Origin: Lachnospiraceae bacterium
Lineage (GTDB): Bacteria; Bacillota; Clostridia; Lachnospirales; Lachnospiraceae
Direction of reading: 5' to 3'
Length of the DNA stretch: 64,000 nucleotides
Assembly (NCBI GenBank): GCA_024691305.1
Contig: JAILNS010000005.1
Coordinates: forward strand, 124,001-188,000
Shown: positions 1-9,193 of the stretch, in pieces
Position numbering within the stretch: the first letter of the stretch is position 1
How the letters are laid out: each line of letters begins with the position of its first letter
The notes under the pieces: generated by a model
Told to the model about the DNA's origin: nothing
The model's input: only the letters and a program-made list of their open reading frames with translations
Database searches by the model: none
Translations under genes and position numbers: made by a program

Positions 1-14
1 GGACAAAGGATCAT
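1..14 (-). CDS. 5' end of a further gene, cut by the window edge
   Basis: An ATG at position 14 (minus strand) sits 6 bases after an AGGAG Shine-Dalgarno sequence and opens a frame that runs off the window. A second ATG at 18 is too close to that ribosome site. A promoter-like pair lies upstream at 48-76. Only four or five codons are visible, so no function can be given. It may be a new transcription unit or another member of the antiporter operon. Confidence 0.3.
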
Positions 15-47
15 ACATTTCTCCTTTTAATCAAACATACTTCTTTA

Positions 48-76
48 ATTATACATAAAAAAATAGAATATTGGAA
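48..76 (-). promoter_or_regulatory. candidate sigma-A promoter for the gene at the left edge
   Basis: On the minus strand TTCCAA and TATAAT are separated by 17 bases, followed about 30 bases later by the ATG at 14. The minus 10 box is perfect and the minus 35 box is weak. It lies in the AT-rich gap after the antiporter operon, suggesting the edge gene has its own promoter. Confidence 0.4.
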
Positions 77-106
77 AAACTTTGACAATCCGAACTAATA
101 AAACTG

Positions 107-2302
107 TTATGTAGCGGCAAGTGTGTATATAAGAACCATGATAAGGCCTATACTTACGAGTATAAGTCCAAACGATAAACTGCTCGATATGAGGCGCTGG
201 GTCCTTGCCCCCTGTTCTTCCCTCATGACCAGCCCGGGTATATATGATGTTTTGTCCTTTTTGGGTATATATCTGTCAAGCAGCCTTCCCGTGACTACCG
301 CAAGATGATCATCCATCGATCCGGTATCCACCCTGGTAGCCTTTTGTCTGTGTATGGTTCTCCGCATTATCACAATGAACGAATCCATGATCTGGCTTAT
401 AAGTGCGCTCACAAATCCCAATATTCCGGGTAATATCTTAAGGAGGAGCGGCCTGTATATGAGTTCTTCAAGATCCAGGAATTTGGGCCACATATTGACA
501 TATACATTCCTTCCCTCATTGTCGGACCTGATAAAAAGACTATGCTCCGCAAGGAAAACCGATAAGATCCGGCCCTCGTTTATATAAGTTCCCCTTATGA
601 CAAATACGTACAGGAAAAGACCTATAGTTATTGATATCAATGCTCCGCTTATGCTTTCCCATGAATAAAAATGAATCACGAGCTGATCAGCCGTACCTGA
701 ACCCGCAAACCAGAACCCTTCGCAAAGCGTTGCCGTCCTTCCCATGATCATATTGGGACCTAGTCCCATTAAAAGCATTATTCCCGCAGGAATCACTATC
801 GACAATACGCTCTCCGTTCTCATGTACGGTCTTTGTGAATCGTATTCTTCCTGCAGCCTCTCATCGGTATTTTTTTCAACAAATATCGCAATGAAGAGTT
901 TAAGCATATAACTTAAAGTCATTCCGCCGCTTATAAGAAATACCCATTCGATCACGCTCAGAAGTCCGGTCAGTCCCATACCCCGGGATATAATGGATGC
1001 TTCCTTTCCTAAAGCTATCGCTTCATGTAACAGAGTTTTACTCACATATCCGCTCGTAAAAGGAATACCGCTGATGGATAAGGCACCGATGGCAAAACAT
1101 ATCTTTAAAAGTGGTTTTTTACGACCGTATCCGCGGATCTCGTTCAGATCCAGCTTGTGTATATTCATAAATATCACGCCTGCTGCCATAAAGAGCACCA
1201 GTTTGATAAGGGAATGATTTATCATATGGAGGACGGTTCCATGTGCCGCCATGACCGATTCTTCTTTTGCAATTTCGGACAATATCGGATACATGCCTGT
1301 CCCGGTCATTATGAAACCTATCTGAGACATGGATGAACATGCAAGAGTTCGCTTAAGATTAACGGAAAACATCGCAAGCAGTGCTCCGGTAAACATCGTC
1401 ACAGCTCCCAGTATGAGAATTGTCCTGCCCCAGGGTATATCCTGCGCAAACATATTGCAGGTTATGGCTATTATGCCAAAGATCCCTGATTTGGTAAGTA
1501 TACCCGAAAGCAGCGCACTCGAAGATGCCGGAGCGACCGGATGAGCCTTGGGAAGCCATATATGCATGGGCCATACACCTGCTTTGACCGCAAATCCGAA
1601 TGCCGTAAGGCCGCCGACCAGATACAGTCTGGAAGGAGTAATTGCTCCGCCGTATTCAGTGATATACGGTTTGGGCCATGTGTTCCGTATTTTTTCTATT
1701 TCCGAAGGGATCTGGGACAGTGTAAGAGTTCCCAGCATGTCATATAGCATGAAAAGACCCATAAGGGTAACAAGTCCGCCTATGATCGCAACCGCAAGAT
1801 ATGTATAAGCCGCACTCATCGCCTCTTCGGTCTCATCGTGAGCTACCCATACAAACGAAGTAAACGACATGATCTCAAAGAAGATAAATGCGGTAAACAG
1901 ATCTGCCGAAAGGAAGACTCCCATGGTAGCACCGAAAGTCATAAGGAAAAACATATAAAACCTGTTACGGTTTCTGTACTGTGTAAAATATTCTCTGGAA
2001 AATACAGCAGCACACGCCCACATGAGAGCAGCAACGGTTCCGTACACGCATCTGAAGCCGTCTGCCATCAGATGAATGCCAAGCCCGCAGACTCCGTCGA
2101 TGTCAAGATACAGAGTATCTCCACCGCCGAATGCCCTGATAAGCAGGCCGGCCATAACGGCAAACTCTGACAGACACACCGCATCGGCCCAGATATCACG
2201 GGCTGTTTTAGAGCGCGTACCGAGTATATAACCGATGATCGATGTGCATATCGGCCATAAGATCAATATTAACAACAAGATATTTCCCTGCATCAGATTC
2301 AT
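107..2302 (-). CDS. NuoL/MrpA-like proton-conducting antiporter subunit (last gene of Mrp-type operon)
   Basis: This 731-residue polytopic membrane protein belongs to the proton-conducting NuoL/M/N-MrpA/D family. The family hallmarks are present: the transmembrane Glu at residue 143 in FFEIMSF, the Lys at 240 in FAVKAGVWPMH, the Lys at 271 in LTKSG, and the HPVAPASSSALLSG segment between them. About 14 central helices are followed by further helices and a cytosolic stretch near 600-690, so it is longer than the ~490-residue MrpD-type paralogues beside it and closer in size to NuoL. It is the last of ten co-directional genes and starts 10 bases after the preceding gene. By family knowledge it should move protons or Na+ through the membrane as one of four antiporter modules of the complex. 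The exact ion is not visible from sequence. Confidence 0.85.
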   Translation of the reverse strand: MNLMQGNILLLILILWPICTSIIGYILGTRSKTARDIWADAVCLSEFAVMAGLLIRAFGGGDTLYLDIDGVCGLGIHLMADGFRCVYGTVAALMWACAAVFSREYFTQYRNRNRFYMFFLMTFGATMGVFLSADLFTAFIFFEIMSFTSFVWVAHDETEEAMSAAYTYLAVAIIGGLVTLMGLFMLYDMLGTLTLSQIPSEIEKIRNTWPKPYITEYGGAITPSRLYLVGGLTAFGFAVKAGVWPMHIWLPKAHPVAPASSSALLSGILTKSGIFGIIAITCNMFAQDIPWGRTILILGAVTMFTGALLAMFSVNLKRTLACSSMSQIGFIMTGTGMYPILSEIAKEESVMAAHGTVLHMINHSLIKLVLFMAAGVIFMNIHKLDLNEIRGYGRKKPLLKICFAIGALSISGIPFTSGYVSKTLLHEAIALGKEASIISRGMGLTGLLSVIEWVFLISGGMTLSYMLKLFIAIFVEKNTDERLQEEYDSQRPYMRTESVLSIVIPAGIMLLMGLGPNMIMGRTATLCEGFWFAGSGTADQLVIHFYSWESISGALISITIGLFLYVFVIRGTYINEGRILSVFLAEHSLFIRSDNEGRNVYVNMWPKFLDLEELIYRPLLLKILPGILGFVSALISQIMDSFIVIMRRTIHRQKATRVDTGSMDDHLAVVTGRLLDRYIPKKDKTSYIPGLVMREEQGARTQRLISSSLSFGLILVSIGLIMVLIYTLAAT

Positions 2303-2312
2303 TATCTTTCCT

Positions 2313-3788
2313 TTAACCTGCAGCTATCATGCTTAAAGAATCCGTGATCGGACGTGAATAAATTCCCATTGCGGTAAATACGATAACAAAGATAACTAAC
2401 GGAACGAGCATCTTCCAGCCCGGGTCAGTCACTCCCTCATTGGCGCTTAAGTCTGTTCCCTTTGGCGGAATATAAGCACGTACAACTACCGTCAGCATAT
2501 ATATTGAAGTCATAAGCGCGGAATACAGCAAAACGACCACCGCGCATATTCCAAGCACACCGCCTTCCCCAAGTGCCGCCTGTACTATGTTCCATTTGCT
2601 TATAAATCCCGAAAAAGGCGGAACTCCCATAAGACACAGTGCAGAAGCGGCAAAACATGCAAAAGTCACAGGCATCTTAAGCCCCAGACCATCCAGTTCA
2701 TATACATAATTTCTGTTTGCCTTATGCATGACAGCACCTGCCGCAAAAAAAGAACAAATCTTCATAAAAGCATGGAAGATCAGATGTGACAGTGCCGCAA
2801 CTAACCCGAGGGGACTCATCATGACCGCACCCAAAAGAATATATGAAACATTGCTTATGGTTGAGTATGCAAGCCTTTTTTTGAAATGTATTTCTTTTAC
2901 CGCCATGGTAGATCCATAGATGATCGTGATCATAACAAAGGCGGAAACCAGATAATGTGCCCATGTTCCTCTTAGGAAATCGGCTCCGTAGCAGTAATAA
3001 GTCAGTCTAAGGATCGCAAACGCCCCGGATTTGACTACAGCTACCGCATGTAGCAGCGCCGTTACCGGAGTGGGAGCTACAGATGCAGCGGGAAGCCATT
3101 TCTGTACGGGACAGATCGCCGCCTTTACACCGAATCCGAAAAACGCCAGAACATACATCGCAAGAAGTATGTTGTTATCAAAACCGGCCACTCCGTTCTT
3201 AAACACTCCGCCGAGCGTAAAGTCCGTTGTAGTTCCTCCAACAAGGACAAACACAAGTCCCATAAAAGCACATGCTGCACCGCCTATGGAATAATACAGA
3301 TACATACGGCTTGCACGCCTTGCTTCTCTGGTCCTGTCATGGAGTACCAGCGGGAATGTAACAAGGGTAAGCATTTCATAGAACACGTATAACGTGACCA
3401 GATTGCCAGCCATCGCTATACCGAGCGTAACTCCGTACGTCATCGTATACAGAGAAAAGAACGACCTTATATGTTCTCCGTGTTCCATATATTCAAAAGA
3501 GTACAGGGTTGCAAGAGGCCACAGGAACGAAACCAGACCGGCAAAAACCATACCCGCACCGTCCAGTTTAAAATATACCGAAAGATCATATGTAAGCCTA
3601 AAGAGCGTAGCTCCGTCACCTCTTCCCATCCCGGTCAGGATAATGGTCCAGACGATGATACTGTTTAAAAGAACTATACCCTCTATAAGAATGGGACTGT
3701 ATGTTTTGTTTTTCGGTTTGAATATGATCATAAGGATACCTGCCAGGATCGGCAAAAGTACCGGTACGATCAATATCTGTTGATCCAT
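2313..3788 (-). CDS. MrpD/NuoM-like antiporter subunit
   Basis: This 491-residue membrane protein has the usual length of MrpD/NuoM/NuoN subunits. Key ion-channel residues are visible: Glu138 in YVFYEMLTL, Lys222 in FGVKAAICP and Lys253 in VVKSGAF. The segment between the lysines reads SVAPTPVTALLH, a little different from the HPxAPAxASAVLSG form of its neighbours, so it is the most divergent of the paralogues in that helix. It follows the next upstream antiporter gene by 42 bases in the same operon. It is expected to be one of the membrane-embedded proton/cation-translocating modules of the Mrp-type complex. Confidence 0.85.
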   Translation of the reverse strand: MDQQILIVPVLLPILAGILMIIFKPKNKTYSPILIEGIVLLNSIIVWTIILTGMGRGDGATLFRLTYDLSVYFKLDGAGMVFAGLVSFLWPLATLYSFEYMEHGEHIRSFFSLYTMTYGVTLGIAMAGNLVTLYVFYEMLTLVTFPLVLHDRTREARRASRMYLYYSIGGAACAFMGLVFVLVGGTTTDFTLGGVFKNGVAGFDNNILLAMYVLAFFGFGVKAAICPVQKWLPAASVAPTPVTALLHAVAVVKSGAFAILRLTYYCYGADFLRGTWAHYLVSAFVMITIIYGSTMAVKEIHFKKRLAYSTISNVSYILLGAVMMSPLGLVAALSHLIFHAFMKICSFFAAGAVMHKANRNYVYELDGLGLKMPVTFACFAASALCLMGVPPFSGFISKWNIVQAALGEGGVLGICAVVVLLYSALMTSIYMLTVVVRAYIPPKGTDLSANEGVTDPGWKMLVPLVIFVIVFTAMGIYSRPITDSLSMIAAG

Positions 3789-3830
3789 TTATTTTATATC
3801 CTTTGCAAAAACCGTTTATGTTTTGCGCTT

Positions 3831-5309
3831 TTAAAATATTGTATTTGCGATCGTATCTATGATCCTCGTAAGTCCGCCCGGAACTATTCCTAAGAATATG
3901 GTTGCAATGGTCATAAGTATCATAGGTATATACATATAAGCCGAGGGTTCTTTGTTTTCCAAATGTTCATAATCATAATCGGCACCCGGCATAAATCCCT
4001 GTATACTGATTGAAAGAAGATACCCCGCAGTGAGCAGTGCACTTATTAAAAGCGCCACCGGGCCTATCCATGAATAAGGCTTCTCGCCTGACATAAGCGC
4101 GCCGGTCGCTATATACCATTTACTCACAAATCCGCTTAAAGGCGGAATTCCGACAAGTGCTATCGACACGATCGTATAGCACCACATTGTGATCGGCATT
4201 TCCTTGCCCGTTCCTTTTAACTCACTGACAAGATGATGTCCAGTCTTATGTATTACCGCTCCTGACATAAGAAACAGTGTGGTCTTGATCAGTGAATGAA
4301 AGACAACGTGTGCGACCGCTCCCATAAACGCTGTTCCGTTCATTACAGCCAGACCGAACATTATATAAGAAACCTGTGAGACCGTGGAATATGCCAGTCT
4401 TTTCTTTAACTGCTTTTCTCTGTAAGCCATCATCGATCCCATGATAACAGTTATGAGCGAAAGGACTATCCATGTATTTTGCACCCAGGTGCCCGCTATC
4501 AGACGGGATCCTATACAAAAATAAACCGTTCTTATTATCCCCAACACTCCGGTCTTGGTTATCACACCCGACAACACTGCGCTCGCAGGTGCAGGTGCCT
4601 CGGGATGCGCCGTCGGAAGCCATGCATGCATGGGAAACATTCCCGCCTTGGTGCCAAGCCCGATTATCATACAGATCGCAGATATCATAAGTCTGAGATC
4701 ATGACCTGCCAAAGCTTCCATATTCATAATTCCGCCTGCCGTAAACGACCCAAGTACCCCGTACGGGATCAGCATGAAAATCCCAAACAACGTAAGAAAC
4801 GCTCCGGCGATCGAGTAGAACAGATATTTAAGTCCCGCCATGATCGCTTCATGTGTCCCATCATGCATTACAAGAGGAACGCTCATTAACGTCATCATTT
4901 CAAAAAACATATAAAATGTGATCATATTGTCCGCAAAAGACAATGCGGCTATGAGTCCTTCCGTAATAAGATAAAATCCGAAAAACAGGTTACTTTTAGG
5001 ATCATCCTCAAGATATTCAAATGCATATATACCGACCAGAAGCCATACAATGACCGTAAGCCCAGCAAATATCCTCGAGAGATCATCGACCTTAAGACTT
5101 ATGGTTATATCCGTTGTAAGCTTCCAGATATCCAGCGCCTTATTTCCCGTAAAACACATGAAAGTAAGGCATACTTCCACAATAAGGCAAACGGTCTCAT
5201 ATAATCTTTGTCCTTTTTGCCCTAAATGCATTTTTCCCAAAAAGCATGCGACAATCCCTGCAAGTATCGGAAACAGTATGGGAATTATAAGTACATAGTC
5301 TTTATTCAT
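3831..5309 (-). CDS. MrpD-like antiporter subunit
   Basis: This 492-residue polytopic protein is a clear MrpD/NuoM/N family member. Glu137 (MFFEMMTL), Lys221 (LGTKAGMFPMHAW) and Lys252 (VITKTGVLG), with HPEAPAPASAVLSG between them, are the conserved proton-path elements. Fourteen or so hydrophobic helices are evident. It lies 45 bases downstream of the preceding antiporter gene. It is the copy most like a canonical MrpD. Which of the paralogues is the true MrpD equivalent cannot be settled without a tree. Confidence 0.87.
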   Translation of the reverse strand: MNKDYVLIIPILFPILAGIVACFLGKMHLGQKGQRLYETVCLIVEVCLTFMCFTGNKALDIWKLTTDITISLKVDDLSRIFAGLTVIVWLLVGIYAFEYLEDDPKSNLFFGFYLITEGLIAALSFADNMITFYMFFEMMTLMSVPLVMHDGTHEAIMAGLKYLFYSIAGAFLTLFGIFMLIPYGVLGSFTAGGIMNMEALAGHDLRLMISAICMIIGLGTKAGMFPMHAWLPTAHPEAPAPASAVLSGVITKTGVLGIIRTVYFCIGSRLIAGTWVQNTWIVLSLITVIMGSMMAYREKQLKKRLAYSTVSQVSYIMFGLAVMNGTAFMGAVAHVVFHSLIKTTLFLMSGAVIHKTGHHLVSELKGTGKEMPITMWCYTIVSIALVGIPPLSGFVSKWYIATGALMSGEKPYSWIGPVALLISALLTAGYLLSISIQGFMPGADYDYEHLENKEPSAYMYIPMILMTIATIFLGIVPGGLTRIIDTIANTIF

Positions 5310-5354
5310 ATTCTTTATTTGTTATATGCTTTATTTATTTTGATCCATGATCTT

Positions 5355-6866
5355 TTATGCGAAGATCTCAAGTCCTCTGGATATGAGTTCTATCACGACC
5401 TCCGAAAACAGCCCCAAAAACAGATTGAGCAAGATCAGGGCTATCGATGCAAAGCGGTTGCTGAACGTGGATTCCGAGATCGCCTCCTTGATAAAGTTGG
5501 ATGTACTCGAGGACTCGCCCGGTCTTCCGGAATATATCGTCACGACCTGCCGCAGGAAGTATACCGCATTCAGTACCGTACTTATGATAAGCGCAAGTAA
5601 TGTCAAAAGCATCTTATGCGGCCTTTCAAGTGCCGCCGTAGCAAAAAGGTACTTGGAAATAAATCCCGAAAGCATCGGGAATCCGACCATACTTAAAGCA
5701 CCTACGGAAAAAGCTATACCCGCAATACGGTTTCTGTAAGCCGCATTCCTTAGCCCGTTATAATCTGTCCTTCCGTCCGACACTTCATACAGTCCGACCG
5801 CGCTTATAAACAGTAACGACTTGGTCGCCGCATGTGTGAGGATATGGAAGATGGCCGCCACCATACCTGCCTTGGTCCCAAGCCCTATTCCCATATATAT
5901 ATAGCCTATCTGCGCCACCGAAGAATAAGCGATCATCTTACGGCAGTCCGTCTGCATGATGGCATGTAAAGACCCCATTACCATGGCAACTATTCCGAAT
6001 ATGAAAAGCGCATTAAGTATATGACTTGACACGATCACGTCCATACCTATAACCCTGTAGAATATCTTGATCAAAAGGATTATATAGCCCTTGGATACAA
6101 GACTCGACAGTACCGCACTGGCAGTAGGCGTGGCATATCCGTATGTTTCCGGGATCCATGAATGGAACGGATACAGTCCGCTCTTTATGGCCATACCTAC
6201 GGACATCAGGGAAATGATGACTAACAGCGGAACCCTGTATGTACCTTCTGCCACGACTGTTTCGATCGCTTCATGGGCAGGTACCATAAGTAGATGGCCC
6301 GTGATATCGTACAAAAGGCTTAAACCGATAAGAAAAAGTCCCGATCCTATAAGGCTCATGACCATATATCTGATCGCTGCAACGATCCCGTGTCCGTTCT
6401 GGCGTATCATGATCATTCCGCAAGCTGCAATGGTATTGATCTCCACGAATACATATCCCGTAAAAAGATCATTTGTATAGATCATCGCAAGAAGCGAACT
6501 CATCATCATATCTATCAGAACATAGAACAGGTTCTCCTTGCCTGCTTCCACATCCGTGATGACATGGCTCCATCCTCCGAGAACGGATAACAGCATGATT
6601 ATCGAAAAATACAATGCAAGAAACGCTTCCAACGTACCGAATCTTATCTCATTTCCCCACGGGGCAGGGAAATGTCCCATCAAATATGTAACACTCTCGC
6701 CCATATCACCGACATACACGAGTGTACAGGCCGACAGAACAAGGACACCCGTGACCATGGCAAGAGAGATCCTGCGCGCACTCTTACCGCTCACCGCCGA
6801 GGAGACTATACCGCAAAACATGGCTATCATAATGGAGAAAAAGGGGAAATTGCGGAAAAACTCCAT
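5355..6866 (-). CDS. MrpD/NuoN-like antiporter subunit
   Basis: This is the first of the four antiporter genes to be transcribed. A longer frame begins at 6890, but I choose the internal ATG at 6866: it has an AGGAGG ribosome site 7 bases upstream and overlaps the stop of mrpC as TGATG, which implies coupled translation. The resulting protein has 503 residues. Counting from that ATG, conserved residues are Glu142 (GYVFVEINTI), Lys228 (AIKSGLYPFHSW) and Lys259 (LVSKGYI), with ATPTASAVLSS between the lysines. The family role is proton or sodium conduction within the multi-subunit antiporter. Confidence 0.85.
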   Translation of the reverse strand: MEFFRNFPFFSIMIAMFCGIVSSAVSGKSARRISLAMVTGVLVLSACTLVYVGDMGESVTYLMGHFPAPWGNEIRFGTLEAFLALYFSIIMLLSVLGGWSHVITDVEAGKENLFYVLIDMMMSSLLAMIYTNDLFTGYVFVEINTIAACGMIMIRQNGHGIVAAIRYMVMSLIGSGLFLIGLSLLYDITGHLLMVPAHEAIETVVAEGTYRVPLLVIISLMSVGMAIKSGLYPFHSWIPETYGYATPTASAVLSSLVSKGYIILLIKIFYRVIGMDVIVSSHILNALFIFGIVAMVMGSLHAIMQTDCRKMIAYSSVAQIGYIYMGIGLGTKAGMVAAIFHILTHAATKSLLFISAVGLYEVSDGRTDYNGLRNAAYRNRIAGIAFSVGALSMVGFPMLSGFISKYLFATAALERPHKMLLTLLALIISTVLNAVYFLRQVVTIYSGRPGESSSTSNFIKEAISESTFSNRFASIALILLNLFLGLFSEVVIELISRGLEIFA

Positions 6867-7255
6867 CAGTTGTCCTCCTCCTTTCGCCACTCGGTGATGA
6901 TCTTATCAAGATCAAGCGTATGATACCTGTCATAGAGTCTTATCGTAAGAGACAGCAAGATGGCCGACACACTTACGGATACAACGATTCCCGTAAGTAC
7001 CAGTCCGTCCGGTATGGGATTTGTATAGGCATTGGGATCTGTGATACCCGAATTCATGATAGGAACCATTCTTCCGTATACATAGCCTTTTGCGGTCAAA
7101 AAAAGATATACCGCTGTATCCATGATATTTAGACCCATGATCTTTTTAATCAGATTCCGGTTTAACAAAAGGAGCGAAAAACCTATACCGAAAAGGATCA
7201 TCGATGCGGCTTCTTCGATATGATATTCGATAAGCGTCTGCAAAAAGTCGATCAT
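6866..7255 (-). CDS. mrpC: MrpC/NuoK-like subunit
   Basis: This 129-residue protein has three predicted transmembrane helices and matches the NuoK/MrpC/MnhC family in size and pattern: an N-terminal helix with LFGIGFSLLLLNRNLIKKIMG, a mid helix after MGLNIMDTAVYLF, and the DGLVLTGIVVSVSVSAILLSL stretch spread over the third helix. The start overlaps the previous stop as TAATG and has an AAGGAG ribosome site. In Mrp and complex I this small subunit bridges the antiporter-like subunits in the membrane arm. It is flanked by the mnhB-type gene and the first mrpD-type gene, the normal Mrp order. Confidence 0.88.
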   Translation of the reverse strand: MIDFLQTLIEYHIEEAASMILFGIGFSLLLLNRNLIKKIMGLNIMDTAVYLFLTAKGYVYGRMVPIMNSGITDPNAYTNPIPDGLVLTGIVVSVSVSAILLSLTIRLYDRYHTLDLDKIITEWRKEEDN

Positions 7256-8220
7256 TAAAAATCTCCTTTTCTAAATAGCGTATAAAATGCGTACATCGTA
7301 CATGCGACCACCGAACCTACACATATATTAAGCACCAGTATGAGTCCCGATGACAGGATATTTCCGGGTGTCCCAAGAGGTATATGACTTTCCAGATGAT
7401 TTGCACCGGTATAAAAAGAGTAACTCTTGGCAAGACAGTACGTTATCAGTGCTACAAGCGAGACAATACGGAATGTCCTGATCGTAAAAAATCTCTCCGT
7501 CTGCTTATATCCGAACGAGCAAAGATACAGTATGAGTCCGGCTCCGATAACCGCACCGCCCGAGAAACCGCCACCCGGCGACAGATGTCCGTTCAGTATG
7601 ATGTATATCCCGAATATGAACAAAAAAGGAACCAGTACTACACTTACTCTTTGAAGGATAATATCGTTCTTGGGCTCGAGTAGTCTGTCGGTTTCGGATT
7701 CCTTCCTTCTCCTGAACGTGGCGGGAGTCATATCATCCTTATCTATACGAAGAAGTATCTGAACGCAGATCGTAGCTATGAACAGGACACAGCTTTCACC
7801 AAAGGTATCAAAAGCCCTGTAATCCAGGATCATGCCCGTAACAAAATTGACTGCTCCTGTTTCTTCAACACCCTTTTCTATATATCTGGCGCTGACCTCA
7901 TTATTGGCCGGATTGTCCGGCTGTCCGAACTTAGGAAGAAATTGTACCATCCACAAAAGCACGCTTATCATTACGAGACACAGTACCACGGATAAAACCC
8001 TGTACACATATCCCGATCTCTTAAGTGCTTTATTAGTATGACGATCATAAAGAGCATCGCTTATCACAAGTCCGGCCCTTGGGTCGATCTCGTCATCCGA
8101 TCCGTCTGTCTTGGGAACGCTTATCTCCATCCCTTCTGACATAGGATCGTAATCACCCCGCAGCCAGGCTTCAAATTTAGCCGCACGGCTGTTTTCGTAA
8201 TTATCCCTGATCCTGCTCAT
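7255..8220 (-). CDS. mrpB: MbhE-MnhB fusion subunit of the Mrp-type complex
   Basis: This 321-residue protein joins two modules. Residues ~70-170 contain a helix, the signature ETGAVNFVTGMILDYRAFDT and a second helix, which is the MbhE module normally found at the C-terminus of MrpA. From ~195 on, an MnhB module follows with the hallmark HLSPGGGFSGGAVIGAG. The first ~70 residues are polar and probably cytosolic, and are not explained by either family. It overlaps the upstream DUF4040 gene by 20 bases and touches mrpC. Splitting of MrpA and joining of its tail to MrpB is the notable feature. Role: structural and ion-path element between the antiporter modules. Confidence 0.85.
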   Translation of the reverse strand: MSRIRDNYENSRAAKFEAWLRGDYDPMSEGMEISVPKTDGSDDEIDPRAGLVISDALYDRHTNKALKRSGYVYRVLSVVLCLVMISVLLWMVQFLPKFGQPDNPANNEVSARYIEKGVEETGAVNFVTGMILDYRAFDTFGESCVLFIATICVQILLRIDKDDMTPATFRRRKESETDRLLEPKNDIILQRVSVVLVPFLFIFGIYIILNGHLSPGGGFSGGAVIGAGLILYLCSFGYKQTERFFTIRTFRIVSLVALITYCLAKSYSFYTGANHLESHIPLGTPGNILSSGLILVLNICVGSVVACTMYAFYTLFRKGDF

Positions 8221-8476
8221 TGTCGGAATTCTCCTTTACGCCGTTTATCTTCTTGAGAGTTACAAAAAACAGGATACTGGTTACACCGGCTCCTACGGCG
8301 GCTTCCGTAATAGCCAGATCCGGGGACTGCAGGATGACCCATATCACACTCATTATCAGAGAGTATGACATATAGATCACTATCGCTGTCAGCATCCTCT
8401 TCGTAAATGTGACCGAAAATGCACATATGATAAGTCCTAATAAAAGAAATGTCTCAAATGTCTTCATTTGCTTCAT
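8201..8476 (-). CDS. DUF4040/MbhD-like small membrane subunit
   Basis: This 91-residue protein has three hydrophobic helices and the very conserved SPDLAITEAAVGAG motif of the MbhD/DUF4040 family. In canonical MrpA this segment is part of the long C-terminal extension; here it is a separate gene, as in membrane-bound hydrogenase (Mbh) operons. It overlaps mrpG upstream by 23 bases and the MbhE-MnhB gene downstream by 20 bases, so translation is tightly coupled. The C-terminal ~18 residues are charged and cytosolic. Confidence 0.88.
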   Translation of the reverse strand: MKQMKTFETFLLLGLIICAFSVTFTKRMLTAIVIYMSYSLIMSVIWVILQSPDLAITEAAVGAGVTSILFFVTLKKINGVKENSDNEQDQG

Positions 8477-8804
8477 CTCCTTTTGCAGTTTCCTTTTGAA
8501 GTTCTATATCCCCCAGATCCTCATTCGTTGTTGCTTCCATCTGTGCGATCATATGACTGCAGACGGGACTTGCAAGCCAGAAGAATATCAAAACAAGTGC
8601 AAGTTTAAGGGATACAAAAGACCAGCCTCTCCACACAACTAAAGACAGAAGGACCAAAAACAGGCCGAGAGTATCTCCAAGTGCTGCAAAATGCAACCGG
8701 TTTAAGGGTTTCTTATACCGGTTTACCCCTACAGCCGCGGAAATAAACATAAAAAGTCCCGCAAACAAAAGTACTATACAAATGATCAGTCTCGGAAGTA
8801 TCAT
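8454..8804 (-). CDS. mrpG: MrpG/MnhG subunit
   Basis: This 116-residue protein has three helices and the typical MnhG block NRLHFAALGDTLGLFLVLLSL near residues 35-55. The C-terminal ~40 residues are polar and acidic. It overlaps mrpF by four bases (ATGA) and the DUF4040 gene by 23 bases. MrpG is a small accessory membrane subunit required for assembly and activity of Mrp antiporters in studied bacteria. Confidence 0.9.
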   Translation of the reverse strand: MILPRLIICIVLLFAGLFMFISAAVGVNRYKKPLNRLHFAALGDTLGLFLVLLSLVVWRGWSFVSLKLALVLIFFWLASPVCSHMIAQMEATTNEDLGDIELQKETAKGDEANEDI

Positions 8805-9193
8805 TCTTTTTCCTCCTGCGTGGGGGAAACTCCGATCTTTCTGTCCGTTTCCCTTACCCCCGACTGAGTTGCCAGATTATCGGCAATCGCTTCGGGGCCG
8901 GCTTTCATTTGTTTTTTCTGAAGATATATACCGGTATAAACCTTGGTTAGTATCACTACAGCAAGGAAACTGATCATGGCATAAATAAGGCATACATCTA
9001 CCAGATAATCTTCAGCCATATATATGGATAACATAGCAATGAGGGAAATTGTGAGTGTGCCGATCATATTGACCGCTATGATCCGGTCCGATGTCTTGGG
9101 CCCGATAACGGATCTGATACCTGCAACGATTATAAGGATTGCCATTACGACCATGCTAAAGAGCAGGAAAACCTTAAACAGTTCCATTACCAC
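8801..9193 (-). CDS. mrpF: MrpF/MnhF subunit
   Basis: This 130-residue protein shows three helices and MrpF hallmarks: GPKTSDRIIAVNMIGTL around residues 30-46, and an acidic patch before the third helix. A polar tail of ~45 residues extends beyond the ~90-residue family core. Two start codons (9193 or 9187) are possible, both overlapping the end of mrpE. It is the second gene of the operon. Confidence 0.9.
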   Translation of the reverse strand: MVMELFKVFLLFSMVVMAILIIVAGIRSVIGPKTSDRIIAVNMIGTLTISLIAMLSIYMAEDYLVDVCLIYAMISFLAVVILTKVYTGIYLQKKQMKAGPEAIADNLATQSGVRETDRKIGVSPTQEEKE

